Below, piece by piece: positions 13,842 through 21,504 of a DNA stretch of 21,573 nucleotides. How positions within the stretch are numbered: the first letter of the stretch is position 1; each line of letters starts with the position of its first letter. Below the pieces are notes generated by a model. The model saw nothing but the letters and a program-made list of their open reading frames with translations. It had not been told where the DNA came from and did not search any database. This DNA is from a virus. Position numbers and translations under genes: made by a program. The stretch covers positions 1-21,573 of IMG/VR virus record IMGVR_UViG_3300023223_000088; one strand, given 5' to 3'.

Positions 13842-16367
13842 ATGAAGACACTGACCACAATACTTTTTCTCGCGTTAGCAACGCTGACGTTTGCACAGCG
13901 AGAGCCTGCGACAAACCCGAATGATTCTCCGGCGAGCACTATGGTCGAACGGGATGGTGTCACTGGACTGGACACGTTCGTATCGGGTGGTAAGCTGATC
14001 GTAACCGTAACCTACACTGTGGTCACTGCTGGTGATTACACTCCGTTCGGAGGCGTGGTCAGCACGGGAGGAGAAACCTTTGCTGCCACATCGGAGGGGC
14101 CACTGACAGTGGGACTTGAGGTTACTACTCCAACGACTGCTGGCAGATTACGGAAGCCGACTTACCATGAATTTTACGATGCTAATCCTGTTCGCGCTCC
14201 ACCTGATACTTCATTTGATGCTTCAAATACCATATGGGTTGATGCAGGTTTTACTGAGACGGAAGATGGCACACAGGGTGCTCCTTTCAATACGATTACG
14301 GAGGGATTTGCGGCTTCGAGTGCGGGGTTTATTATAAGGGTAGCTCCGGGGACTTACGCTGAATCATTGACTGTCCCGCACGATCTATTCATTGATGCAA
14401 TAGGGGCAGTTGGAGTTACGGCAATTGATATTTCTTCAGGCCGTATAATGGGACGGCTATATAAATGGGAGTTCCATGCAAACGGGGCAATCATTCACCC
14501 TGATTTAAACGATGTCGATAATGCAGATTGTATATCATTCGCTGTAGCAGTCGGTCTTACTCAAAGCGCAGAAAGATATTCAGTCGGTAGTTATGGTGGA
14601 GCTGACTATGATTTTGGAAGTGGGGGCATGAATCTTAGTGTGGCGAATGGAAATTTAATAGACCTATATGGCATCGGGGTAAGAAAGCCCTTCTTTTTCA
14701 ATGATGCTGGCTCTGTTTTAATTACCTTAAATGCTTCTAATAATCTTAAAAATCTGAAACTTGCAAGCGGAGCATTTGATTTTACAGCAGTAATATTCAA
14801 TGGTGCATTTAATTTTACAGGTGAGATTTCTGATATTGAATCTATTCAGAGGATACACCTGTCCAATACTGCGTCTAATGCGTTTAACGGGACATTGAAT
14901 AATGTTTCTGCTGCCGAAATTCTTGTGTCAGGAACGCTTGCACAAAATAATGGGTCACTGATTGCAATAAATTTAATTGAAGGCACTGGCAGGTCTATTG
15001 AGTTAGGTAATTTCGGTGGTGATTTAGAACTAATTAGCGGGGCATTAAAGGTTGTGGGCGTAATCACTTCTTCAGCATCTATTGATTATACAAGGGCAAA
15101 AAGTTTAGATATGGATGTAGCAACAGCATCCGATATGAATGGAATAATTCATGCAGGAACTACTGAGAGCCTTTTTGCCACTGGGGGCTTAGATACTATT
15201 TCGGGCAAGATGAATGGATTATATATGACCAATTTAACGGTTGGTGCATTTATAAATGATTACGTTTCTAGTTTATTTGAACTAAGCAATTTTGAAATCG
15301 GATATTTTTCAGACATAGCAGCATTTGACGAACATACCTTATTGGATGGCAGCAATTTCAGAAATGGAAAAACTACATTGTCTGCCGTGCCCTCTCAAGC
15401 AACTGGAGAAGGGCGAGCGGCAACCGCAGAAAATAAGGCTCTCTGGCAGAATGTTATTATTGAGAGAAATCCAGATGATTTTTCCCAAATGACAAAATTT
15501 CCTGTATCGACTGGAGCGACATTGGTTAATTGCGAATTTAGAAACTTTGTTTCAGGGAGTTCAGATCCGTTGGACTCAGCGATTTGTGGAAGAGATTTAA
15601 TCAGGCATTATGCAAACGGAGATGCCACAGTTCTATTCTGGGACTTTGCAAACCAGCGTCTTGATTGGGATTTAGATACTGGTGTTGTCCCGCAAACTAC
15701 AGACGGCACTGCACACGTCCCCTTTTCGAGTGGAGTAACTTTTGATGCAACAATCTATATATCTCCGACATCGACTGGAGATGCTGACGGTGATCTTACA
15801 TTAATAGAGGGATTATTAGTAGAGTTTGAACTTGTAGATTTAGGTGGGGGTGTTTGGCATTTAAGAACAACTGCTGCTGATGCGGCTACAATTAACACTG
15901 CACTCGGCTCTCCAACTGCTGACATAACCGCAGATTCGATAGGGGGTAGGATTGGAATGGCGGCAACGATTACGCTCAATAATGTGATTTTAAATGGAGC
16001 TTCTGCTGGACAAGAGATTACTATAATAACAACTGTTGCTGGTGGCGCACCAACCCACCAAGTTCTAACAGACGGCACTACTATCACATGGGATCAATCG
16101 CTCGGAACAATTGCAACGTTGACGCTGACCGATGCAGTCGGAACAAGAACACTCAATATTACAAACGATGTAATAGGCTTTTCCTCCTTGTCAATTATTC
16201 AAGACGCAACAGACGGTCTAGAATTGATCGCCACTTGGGACTCAGAAATCAAATGGACAACAGGACAAACTCCTACTTTATCTGAAGGACTAAGTGAGGA
16301 AGACAATATTGTCTTGGTTCGCTTTCCTAATCACTTCATAGCCTATAACGGATACGACTTTCAATGA
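13842..16367 (+). CDS. Large beta-helix fibre/adhesin with Sec signal peptide
   Basis: An 841-residue protein. Residues 1-18 (MKTLTTILFLALATLTFA) form a textbook Sec signal peptide with probable cleavage before Q19. Residues 49-99 repeat the module of the 13238 protein. From about 131, IWVDAGF...GTQGAPFNTITEGFA with IIRVAPGTYAESLTV is the classic opening of a right-handed beta-helix (pectin-lyase-like), followed by several hundred residues of repetitive Asn/Gly/Ser strands; the C-terminal ~200 residues are Thr-rich and beta. This is the build of a tailspike or adhesin that binds or cleaves surface glycans. GC falls sharply after about 14.15 kb, inside the gene. The next gene overlaps by ATGA. 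Confidence 0.75.
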   Translation: MKTLTTILFLALATLTFAQREPATNPNDSPASTMVERDGVTGLDTFVSGGKLIVTVTYTVVTAGDYTPFGGVVSTGGETFAATSEGPLTVGLEVTTPTTAGRLRKPTYHEFYDANPVRAPPDTSFDASNTIWVDAGFTETEDGTQGAPFNTITEGFAASSAGFIIRVAPGTYAESLTVPHDLFIDAIGAVGVTAIDISSGRIMGRLYKWEFHANGAIIHPDLNDVDNADCISFAVAVGLTQSAERYSVGSYGGADYDFGSGGMNLSVANGNLIDLYGIGVRKPFFFNDAGSVLITLNASNNLKNLKLASGAFDFTAVIFNGAFNFTGEISDIESIQRIHLSNTASNAFNGTLNNVSAAEILVSGTLAQNNGSLIAINLIEGTGRSIELGNFGGDLELISGALKVVGVITSSASIDYTRAKSLDMDVATASDMNGIIHAGTTESLFATGGLDTISGKMNGLYMTNLTVGAFINDYVSSLFELSNFEIGYFSDIAAFDEHTLLDGSNFRNGKTTLSAVPSQATGEGRAATAENKALWQNVIIERNPDDFSQMTKFPVSTGATLVNCEFRNFVSGSSDPLDSAICGRDLIRHYANGDATVLFWDFANQRLDWDLDTGVVPQTTDGTAHVPFSSGVTFDATIYISPTSTGDADGDLTLIEGLLVEFELVDLGGGVWHLRTTAADAATINTALGSPTADITADSIGGRIGMAATITLNNVILNGASAGQEITIITTVAGGAPTHQVLTDGTTITWDQSLGTIATLTLTDAVGTRTLNITNDVIGFSSLSIIQDATDGLELIATWDSEIKWTTGQTPTLSEGLSEEDNIVLVRFPNHFIAYNGYDFQ

Positions 16368-17092
16368 GATTACTTAGCTTAATATTTCTAGCACTACTAC
16401 CACTGACAGCCAATGCGCTCAACTACGAGCAGCGTGTTCGGCATATTACAGGCAATGACCTTATGCGGCACTTTGATTTGACTGATCGCAGTGGGACTGC
16501 TGCGGTTGATCGTTCTCCAGTCGGCACTAACGCAACATATACAAACAGTCCTACCCTTTCTGCTATTGTCGGGTCTGATGGGAAACGCGCACCGTTGTTT
16601 GACGGGGTAGATCAACATGTAGTTCTAGGTAATCTTTCACCTCTTGGAAACAGTCTTGATTTTACTGTTATTATATGGGCAAAAGTTTCTGCGGTAGGAG
16701 TCTGGACAGATGGCATAGCCAGACAAATGATGTTGCTAAGAAGCGACACCAGTAACAGAATAGAACTCGCCAAGCTACTTGATGATAATACAATAGTGGC
16801 TTTTGTTAGAGCAGGCGGATCAAATTCTGCTCTAAATCTTGGCTCTATGACCACAACTGAGTGGTTTTGTTTTGGGATGGAATGTAGCGGAACTACTCAC
16901 GAGGTATTTTTTAATGGGGTATCTCAAGGCACTATTAACTCATCGGCATGGACGGGATCTGCCGCATGGGATGGAGGATGGTTAAGTAGAGCTGATACAA
17001 ATTCTAAATTTTGGGATGGGTATTTATCAAACGCAATCATCTCAGATACTGCGCTTAGTCCTGCTGCAATGATGGTGCTAGGAAAATTATGA
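16364..17092 (+). CDS. LamG/concanavalin-like lectin-domain protein with signal peptide
   Basis: A 242-residue protein. Residues 1-18 (MRLLSLIFLALLPLTANA) form a clear Sec signal peptide. The remainder fits a LamG/concanavalin A-like jelly roll: the segment APLFDGVDQHVVLGNLSPLG followed by LDFTVIIWAKVS is the typical front sheet, and GTTHEVFFNGVSQGTINSSA the typical mid-region before a Trp-rich end. Such domains bind carbohydrate and often form tips of phage fibres or secreted adhesins. It is translationally coupled to the beta-helix gene (ATGA) and to the 17089 gene, and shares their AT-rich composition, so the three probably moved together. Confidence 0.7.
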   Translation: MRLLSLIFLALLPLTANALNYEQRVRHITGNDLMRHFDLTDRSGTAAVDRSPVGTNATYTNSPTLSAIVGSDGKRAPLFDGVDQHVVLGNLSPLGNSLDFTVIIWAKVSAVGVWTDGIARQMMLLRSDTSNRIELAKLLDDNTIVAFVRAGGSNSALNLGSMTTTEWFCFGMECSGTTHEVFFNGVSQGTINSSAWTGSAAWDGGWLSRADTNSKFWDGYLSNAIISDTALSPAAMMVLGKL

Positions 17093-17343
17093 CATACGAA
17101 ATATTAAATCAATCTGACCTTGCAGGGTTAAACTTTTCACAGTTGAAACAAGATAGCGAATCAACTGTTCGACTGAATAATGATGGAACTGAGGGCGTGA
17201 TTGCTTATGAGGGTTCAAGACCTTCGACTCTTTCCAGTATAACAGCTTTAACTAAAGACAGCAGGACTACACACACCAACACTCAGATCAAAGCTTTATT
17301 AGTAGGAACTGGCTCAACAGGTTGGATTCCTGCTGAAGAATAA
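17089..17343 (+). CDS. Small hypothetical protein coupled to lectin-domain gene (84 aa)
   Basis: It starts in an ATGA overlap with the preceding gene. It is a hydrophilic protein (MTYEILNQSDLAGLNFSQLK at the start) that ends GTGSTGWIPAEE. The short repeats of Thr/Ser/Asn suggest a beta-rich accessory, perhaps a chaperone or tip protein of the neighbouring adhesins. No family is recognised. It carries the AAAGCTTT octamer at 17290, the first octamer after a 3.2-kb gap. Confidence 0.6.
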   Translation: MTYEILNQSDLAGLNFSQLKQDSESTVRLNNDGTEGVIAYEGSRPSTLSSITALTKDSRTTHTNTQIKALLVGTGSTGWIPAEE

Positions 17344-17353
17344 CTTTACTCAC

Positions 17354-17389
17354 ATGGCTAAGAAAAAACCAAAACCATACGGGAAGTAA
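17354..17389 (+). CDS. Possible 11-codon mini-gene MAKKKPKPYGK
   Basis: An ATG preceded by TTTACTCAC, part of the usual leader motif, opens an ORF of eleven codons ending TAA. The peptide is extremely basic (six Lys of eleven residues). Its stop codon lies in the first copy of a triple direct repeat. Short Lys-rich peptides occur in phages, but nothing here proves translation. It could also be an accidental reading of the leader region. Confidence 0.4.
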   Translation: MAKKKPKPYGK

Positions 17390-17440
17390 CTCACAAGATT
17401 ACTGACAAAGTAATTCACAAAACTAACAAGTAACTCACAA
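17384..17440 (+). repeat. Three direct repeats AAGTAAYTCACAA
   Basis: AAGTAACTCACAA occurs at 17384-17396 and 17428-17440, with AAGTAATTCACAA at 17408-17420, spaced 24 and 20 bases apart. Each copy contains a stop triplet TAA followed by the leader core CTCACAA, so it looks like a gene end plus leader copied three times. The last copy lies four bases before the ATG of the lipoprotein gene at 17445. Confidence 0.75.
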
Positions 17441-17444
17441 TAAA

Positions 17445-18137
17445 ATGAATATCAAAAGAACCATACAGGCACTCATTCTAATCCCGTTGCTCATTCTGAT
17501 GAGCGGCTGCACCATGACCATGCCTGACGGCACGGAGCATAAGGTGGGCGTTATTCAAAAGATGGGCTCATGGATGTATAACCCGGTTTACACAGAAGAG
17601 ATAGTCGGATACAATGTTGGCACGCAAGAAAAGGTAACAGGCTATAAGTCTGCTACGATTACAAATGCAGACGGCACTACCACTGAGGTCAAAGAGCCTA
17701 TCATCGAAATCGTTCCATACAAAGAGCCTATCTTTCAGAACGTGGTCTCAAGTTGGGAGCCGAACTTACTCGGTCAAGCACTCAAAATGGGAGCTGGATT
17801 GATACCCTTCCCTGGTGCGGAAGAAGCTGCTGGCAGTGCCCTTGCTTTGGGCAGTCTTGGAATGGGAGTGCAGGAAATTTTTAGGCGCAGAAGGAAGAAG
17901 ATCACTGACTCTGACGCGAGCGATCAAGAAAAAAAGATACAGATAGTTAAGGCTGAGAAAGATGCAGTCGAAGAAAACTTCCATATTACTGTCGGCGGTA
18001 TCAAAAAGTTTTTGAAATCCGATGCTGGTGAAGCAGGCACTAAAGCTCTCAAGGGCGCACTCAAAGACAAGGCTGCTGAGTTCGGGAAAGCCGGAGAATT
18101 CAAAGCAGCAGTCGGCCTGATAAAGCAATTGGTATAG
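17445..18137 (+). CDS. Phage-encoded lipoprotein
   Basis: A 230-residue protein with a lipoprotein signal: basic NIKR, hydrophobic core, then lipobox LMSGC with C22 as the lipidated residue. The Thr at +2 favours the outer membrane under E. coli rules. Residues about 45-105 are beta-rich with repeated Tyr/Glu/Val (EEIVGYNVGTQEKVTGYK). A Gly/Ala-rich helical region (115-145) ends in RRRRKK, and the C-terminus is amphipathic helix. No family is recognised. Roles could include superinfection exclusion, lysis or surface decoration. It is preceded by the triple leader repeat. Confidence 0.7.
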   Translation: MNIKRTIQALILIPLLILMSGCTMTMPDGTEHKVGVIQKMGSWMYNPVYTEEIVGYNVGTQEKVTGYKSATITNADGTTTEVKEPIIEIVPYKEPIFQNVVSSWEPNLLGQALKMGAGLIPFPGAEEAAGSALALGSLGMGVQEIFRRRRKKITDSDASDQEKKIQIVKAEKDAVEENFHITVGGIKKFLKSDAGEAGTKALKGALKDKAAEFGKAGEFKAAVGLIKQLV

Positions 18138-18150
18138 CCTTATCGTAATC

Positions 18151-18360
18151 ATGTGGCTACAAAGAATATCAGAACATGTTGGGGAGCCCGTGAAAGCTGT
18201 GATCTATTCAGCTCTAGCCTTCTTTGCCAGTAAAAGCATAGAGCTTGACTGGATTCTCACGGGTCGTGATGTGATGAGCTTTATAAGCATGTGCGCGTTA
18301 GCACTGCTCAACGTGCTGATACTCTGTAGCTACATACATCGGAAATGGTTCAAGAAATGA
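18151..18360 (+). CDS. Holin-like two-helix membrane protein (69 aa)
   Basis: The first helix is about residues 14-30 (VKAVIYSALAFFASKSI), followed by a short polar turn (DWILTGRD) and a second helix at 41-62 (VMSFISMCALALLNVLILCSYI). A basic tail HRKWFKK follows. The size, two helices and charged C-terminus match class II holins, which make lethal holes in the inner membrane to time lysis. Its stop overlaps the spanin-like gene by ATGA, which supports a lysis cassette. No endolysin gene was recognised nearby, so the assignment is moderate. Confidence 0.55.
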   Translation: MWLQRISEHVGEPVKAVIYSALAFFASKSIELDWILTGRDVMSFISMCALALLNVLILCSYIHRKWFKK

Positions 18361-18707
18361 TAATGCGCTATCTAATAGTGATCCTACTCTTGCAATCATG
18401 TGCTCCGGCAGTGGTAGCGGGGCCGTCCGAGTCCGACATGAAGGCTCAGATGGCAGTCAAAGCTGATCCACATGCAGACCATGAGCACATTGACGTAGTT
18501 GTAAATCTACCGCCTGACCAGGCAGAGAAATTGATCTACGGATTTGAGGCTCAGACTTGGATCGCGTTCATCATAGCGGTGACAGGGCTAGTGTCTGCTA
18601 TTGGCTTCATCGTCAATAACAGGCGCAACAGGCGCACGCATCGAAGGCGAATGGAGACTGACCCGGAGTATCTGAAGCAGCATGAGCGCAGGAACAGCGC
18701 TAAGTGA
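18357..18707 (+). CDS. Unimolecular-spanin-like lipoprotein with C-terminal membrane helix
   Basis: A 116-residue protein. The N-terminus MIMRYLIVILLLQSC reads as a lipoprotein signal with lipobox LQSC (C15; Gln at -2 is unusual). A polar segment (16-67, His/Asp-rich) would lie in the periplasm. Residues 68-86 (WIAFIIAVTGLVSAIGFIV) form a membrane helix, followed by a very basic tail (NNRRNRRTHRRR). Lipid at one end and an inner-membrane helix at the other is the topology of unimolecular spanins such as T1 gp11, which fuse the two membranes at lysis. The start at 18357 (ATGA overlap with the holin-like gene) is preferred over an in-frame ATG at 18345. Confidence 0.5.
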   Translation: MIMRYLIVILLLQSCAPAVVAGPSESDMKAQMAVKADPHADHEHIDVVVNLPPDQAEKLIYGFEAQTWIAFIIAVTGLVSAIGFIVNNRRNRRTHRRRMETDPEYLKQHERRNSAK

Positions 18708-18952
18708 ATCCAAACGCAGAGGTAATCCGTGCGGAGTATATTCATATCAATAATACTTGGAACGGGGCACGGGCTCGTAGGCTTCTCAAGCTTGGGAAAA
18801 TATCAATCGATGAACTCGCAGCTTTAATCAACATGGACACTCACAAACTAAAAACGCAGATCGAAAACAATAAACTTTCCGGCGAAGTGAAGCTACACTT
18901 GCACAATTTAGAAACCTCTGTATTGAATAAGCGCCTACATCCGTCAGCATAA
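18704..18952 (+). CDS. Small HTH-like protein (82 aa, GTG start)
   Basis: It starts at GTG in a GTGA overlap with the previous gene and ends one base into the portal gene start. Residues about 20-60 (ARARRLLKLGKISIDELAAL, then DTHKLKTQIENNKLSGE) look like a helix-turn-helix of the sort seen in small terminase or regulatory proteins. Position directly before a portal gene is also compatible with a small-terminase-like or assembly role. The function is undecided. Confidence 0.65.
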   Translation: MNPNAEVIRAEYIHINNTWNGARARRLLKLGKISIDELAALINMDTHKLKTQIENNKLSGEVKLHLHNLETSVLNKRLHPSA

Positions 18953-21504
18953 TGGTAGACTACGACATACTAGACTCATACGGGACGAATCGGGATATGA
19001 TTCGTGCGGTCTTTACTGCCAAGTCTGACAAGATCACTCCGCACGCAGAGAAAATCCTGAACAAAAGGAAGGCAGCCCTGCTTGAAACGAAGGTCAAGCC
19101 GGACGATGCGCCGGATAACTGGGAGCCTAAGCTCACACCCAAGGAAATAAAAGCTTTGACATGGAAAACTGTCAACGGTTTGTGGAAAACACGGGAGGCA
19201 TGGCGCAAGAAAATCTGCACTCGCATTGAAGAGGGGTTGGTTCACAACGTCAGGCACTTCAGGTTTTATACAGCAGCCGACATGGCTATGGATTCCACAC
19301 CAATCCATGCTGAAGCCATACCTCTAAACCTTTATGCCCAGGGTAAGATAAACTTTGGCGACTGCGTTGATCGACTGAGTGATTGCTGCAAAGGTGATAA
19401 GCAAAAGCTGGAACAATTTCTGGTTAAAGATCCTAAAGATCCTCAGAAGGTTGTGGGCATCGACCTTCCAAGGCTCCACCATGTTATCGTCAACATCGTT
19501 CGGCCTCTGATTACACGTAGGCTGGCAGCGCAGGCTAACAAATTTAATAATCTGTGGCCGTATCTCAAGTATGACACTCGCGACAAGAAGCCAGTATCAA
19601 AGCTTCGTGGTGATGTGATGAGCCAGCGTGCCGAGGTCATGTCGGACAACTACGGATACCGCCATCTGTTCACACAGGCTATGCGCAAGTCATTGCTACA
19701 CGGGCACGCGCTCGCTTTCCCTGAATCAGCCTGGGATAAAGAGTTCGAGTTCCGTAAGAAGATGAAGGGTGGTGACGATGCCGGATGGGAAGCAGAAAAG
19801 GTTTTAGTCAAGGAAGGTATCAACTTTATACTGCCTCACCCGAACAGGAGATTTTATGATTTACAATACTCACCATCCACATTCAACACTGACAGCGGTT
19901 GCAGATACGCAGGCTTCTGGGATGTAGACAGGCTCCGCAACCTGTTAGGCAACAATATGTATTACAACACCAGTGAGGTCAGGGTGTCAGAAAGGTTCAT
20001 TAACCGCTTCGTCACGAACCAAGAGTTCAATAGCTGCAACTTCTCACGTAAAACAATTTCACTAAAGCCGCGCCACTTAATCCGGCATGACCAGAAGAAT
20101 GATCGCAGCACTACATACTGGATCGATGCAAAGAATTCAGGTGACACTGAGGTAGTCGTCACTACCTACTACGAGAAGATTATACCGAAGGATGAAGGGC
20201 TCGGTGACTATCCTTTCCCTGTGTGGATCAGACTGCTCGTAGTTGACGACGACACTGTTATCTTTGGAGAGATCATGCCATCACGCCCATGCCTGTATCT
20301 CGGATACAATGAGGACGACTCACGCGTGATCGCTCAATCAATGGCGCATGAGATCATCCCTTACCAAGATCACATGACAAACCTTTTCAGTCAGATGCTA
20401 TACCTGATGAAGCTGCAAAGCTTTTTATTACTGATGGTCGATGTAGATATGCTGTCGGAAACACATCGAGAGCAGTTCAAGGAACTTGTGAAAGGCAACC
20501 AGTATTTTGCGAAGCCGTTGCTAGTGGAACATTCGTCTACTGACTTCCGTGAAACCTTTGGAAAGAATCCCGACAACCCGGTTAAGTTTGTCATTCCGCA
20601 AATACAAGCGCAGATAAACGAGTTGCTTCGTGGCGTGTCTGAGATTCTAGCAATGGCTGAACGTAACCAGATCATGTCACCGCAGGAGCTCGGTCAGTTC
20701 AATCAACGCGAGACAAGTGCCACTGAAGTTGCATCTGTCGAAAGCACTACCAACGCTGTGTTCAGCTTTATCTCTGAAGGGGCTGATGATTTCCGCGCTG
20801 CATTGAAACAAATGATTTATGAGTCCACTGTCGCTAAGGGCAGCAAGACAATCAAAGTCCCTGTCATTAACACCTACGATGAAAAGGTTGTGCAGGCCGC
20901 TGGCTTTGAGATCGATAGGACTGATGAAGTTGACCTCAATGCAGATGCACAAGGCGACGATGGTGCGCCACCAACTGAAGTTCTAAAGAGCGAGACAGGT
21001 GCAGCTAATAAGCAGGCACTACAACGTCCTAACACCCAGACTATCATTGGCACGCGTGAGTCGTTAGTCCACAACTACACGTTTACATCACGCGATGGTG
21101 GCGAGCGCAGCATCAACGTGCAGGCTGCAAAATCTCTGGTCTCTCTCATGCAAGTCATTGGAAAGAATCCTGTGCTTATCGAGCGCATGGGTAACGACCA
21201 GCTATTCAAGATGGTGCAGGAAATCTTCAGGCTGTCCGGCTCTAGCTTTATACTGGAACTGCCAGACCAAGATGGTCAACAGCAGCAACCCGGTGAACTC
21301 ACTCAGGAGCAATTGACTCAGGTAATCCAGGGTATTGCACAGCAGGTTCAATTGAACTCAACAGAGATTCAGGATTTAGCCGGGGCCACTCGACAAATAC
21401 TTGAAGCTCTCGGCATCACAGTCCCGCCAGAGCAACCGCCAGCCGCACCAGTAAATCAAGTGCAGCAAGTGGCTAGACCACCAGGGCCAGGGCCAGTAGC
21501 ATAA
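18952..21504 (+). CDS. Portal protein (probable)
   Basis: An 850-residue protein with portal-like character. It has an N-terminal helical stem (about 1-90), and a central region LHHVIVNIVRPLITRRLAAQ...WPYLKYDT with MRKSLLHGHALAFPESAWDK resembles the clip/wing entry of portals. A helical crown region contains NELLRGVSEILAMAERNQ and the RETSATEV segment before FISEGADDF, a pattern I associate with large portals. The C-terminus (about 765-850) is Gln/Pro-rich and probably disordered. Portals form the dodecameric DNA gate at one capsid vertex and dock the terminase. Identity is by pattern recall; 850 residues is long for the family. It overlaps the previous stop by one base. Confidence 0.75.
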   Translation: MVDYDILDSYGTNRDMIRAVFTAKSDKITPHAEKILNKRKAALLETKVKPDDAPDNWEPKLTPKEIKALTWKTVNGLWKTREAWRKKICTRIEEGLVHNVRHFRFYTAADMAMDSTPIHAEAIPLNLYAQGKINFGDCVDRLSDCCKGDKQKLEQFLVKDPKDPQKVVGIDLPRLHHVIVNIVRPLITRRLAAQANKFNNLWPYLKYDTRDKKPVSKLRGDVMSQRAEVMSDNYGYRHLFTQAMRKSLLHGHALAFPESAWDKEFEFRKKMKGGDDAGWEAEKVLVKEGINFILPHPNRRFYDLQYSPSTFNTDSGCRYAGFWDVDRLRNLLGNNMYYNTSEVRVSERFINRFVTNQEFNSCNFSRKTISLKPRHLIRHDQKNDRSTTYWIDAKNSGDTEVVVTTYYEKIIPKDEGLGDYPFPVWIRLLVVDDDTVIFGEIMPSRPCLYLGYNEDDSRVIAQSMAHEIIPYQDHMTNLFSQMLYLMKLQSFLLLMVDVDMLSETHREQFKELVKGNQYFAKPLLVEHSSTDFRETFGKNPDNPVKFVIPQIQAQINELLRGVSEILAMAERNQIMSPQELGQFNQRETSATEVASVESTTNAVFSFISEGADDFRAALKQMIYESTVAKGSKTIKVPVINTYDEKVVQAAGFEIDRTDEVDLNADAQGDDGAPPTEVLKSETGAANKQALQRPNTQTIIGTRESLVHNYTFTSRDGGERSINVQAAKSLVSLMQVIGKNPVLIERMGNDQLFKMVQEIFRLSGSSFILELPDQDGQQQQPGELTQEQLTQVIQGIAQQVQLNSTEIQDLAGATRQILEALGITVPPEQPPAAPVNQVQQVARPPGPGPVA

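Larger units (their letters stand above)
240..20559. repeat. Dispersed octamer family AAACCTTT/AAAGGTTT/AAAGCTTT
   Basis: AAACCTTT starts at 1119, 1537, 2678, 5976, 10928, 11541, 14074, 19326, 20379 and 20552; AAAGGTTT at 240, 335, 4149, 7078, 7459, 10115, 13687 and 19797; AAAGCTTT at 5658, 7627, 8278, 8817, 10562, 12615, 13617, 17290, 19150 and 20417. Equal base frequencies predict about 0.7 for the first two together and 0.3 for the palindrome. Copies lie in all three codon frames of genes and between genes, with no strand bias. None is seen from 14082 to 17289. Confidence 0.8.

Noticed and set aside
14606-15067. Short - strand frames inside the beta-helix gene
   Set aside because: Shadows of a repetitive Asn/Gly/Ser-rich coding sequence; no leader or coding character.
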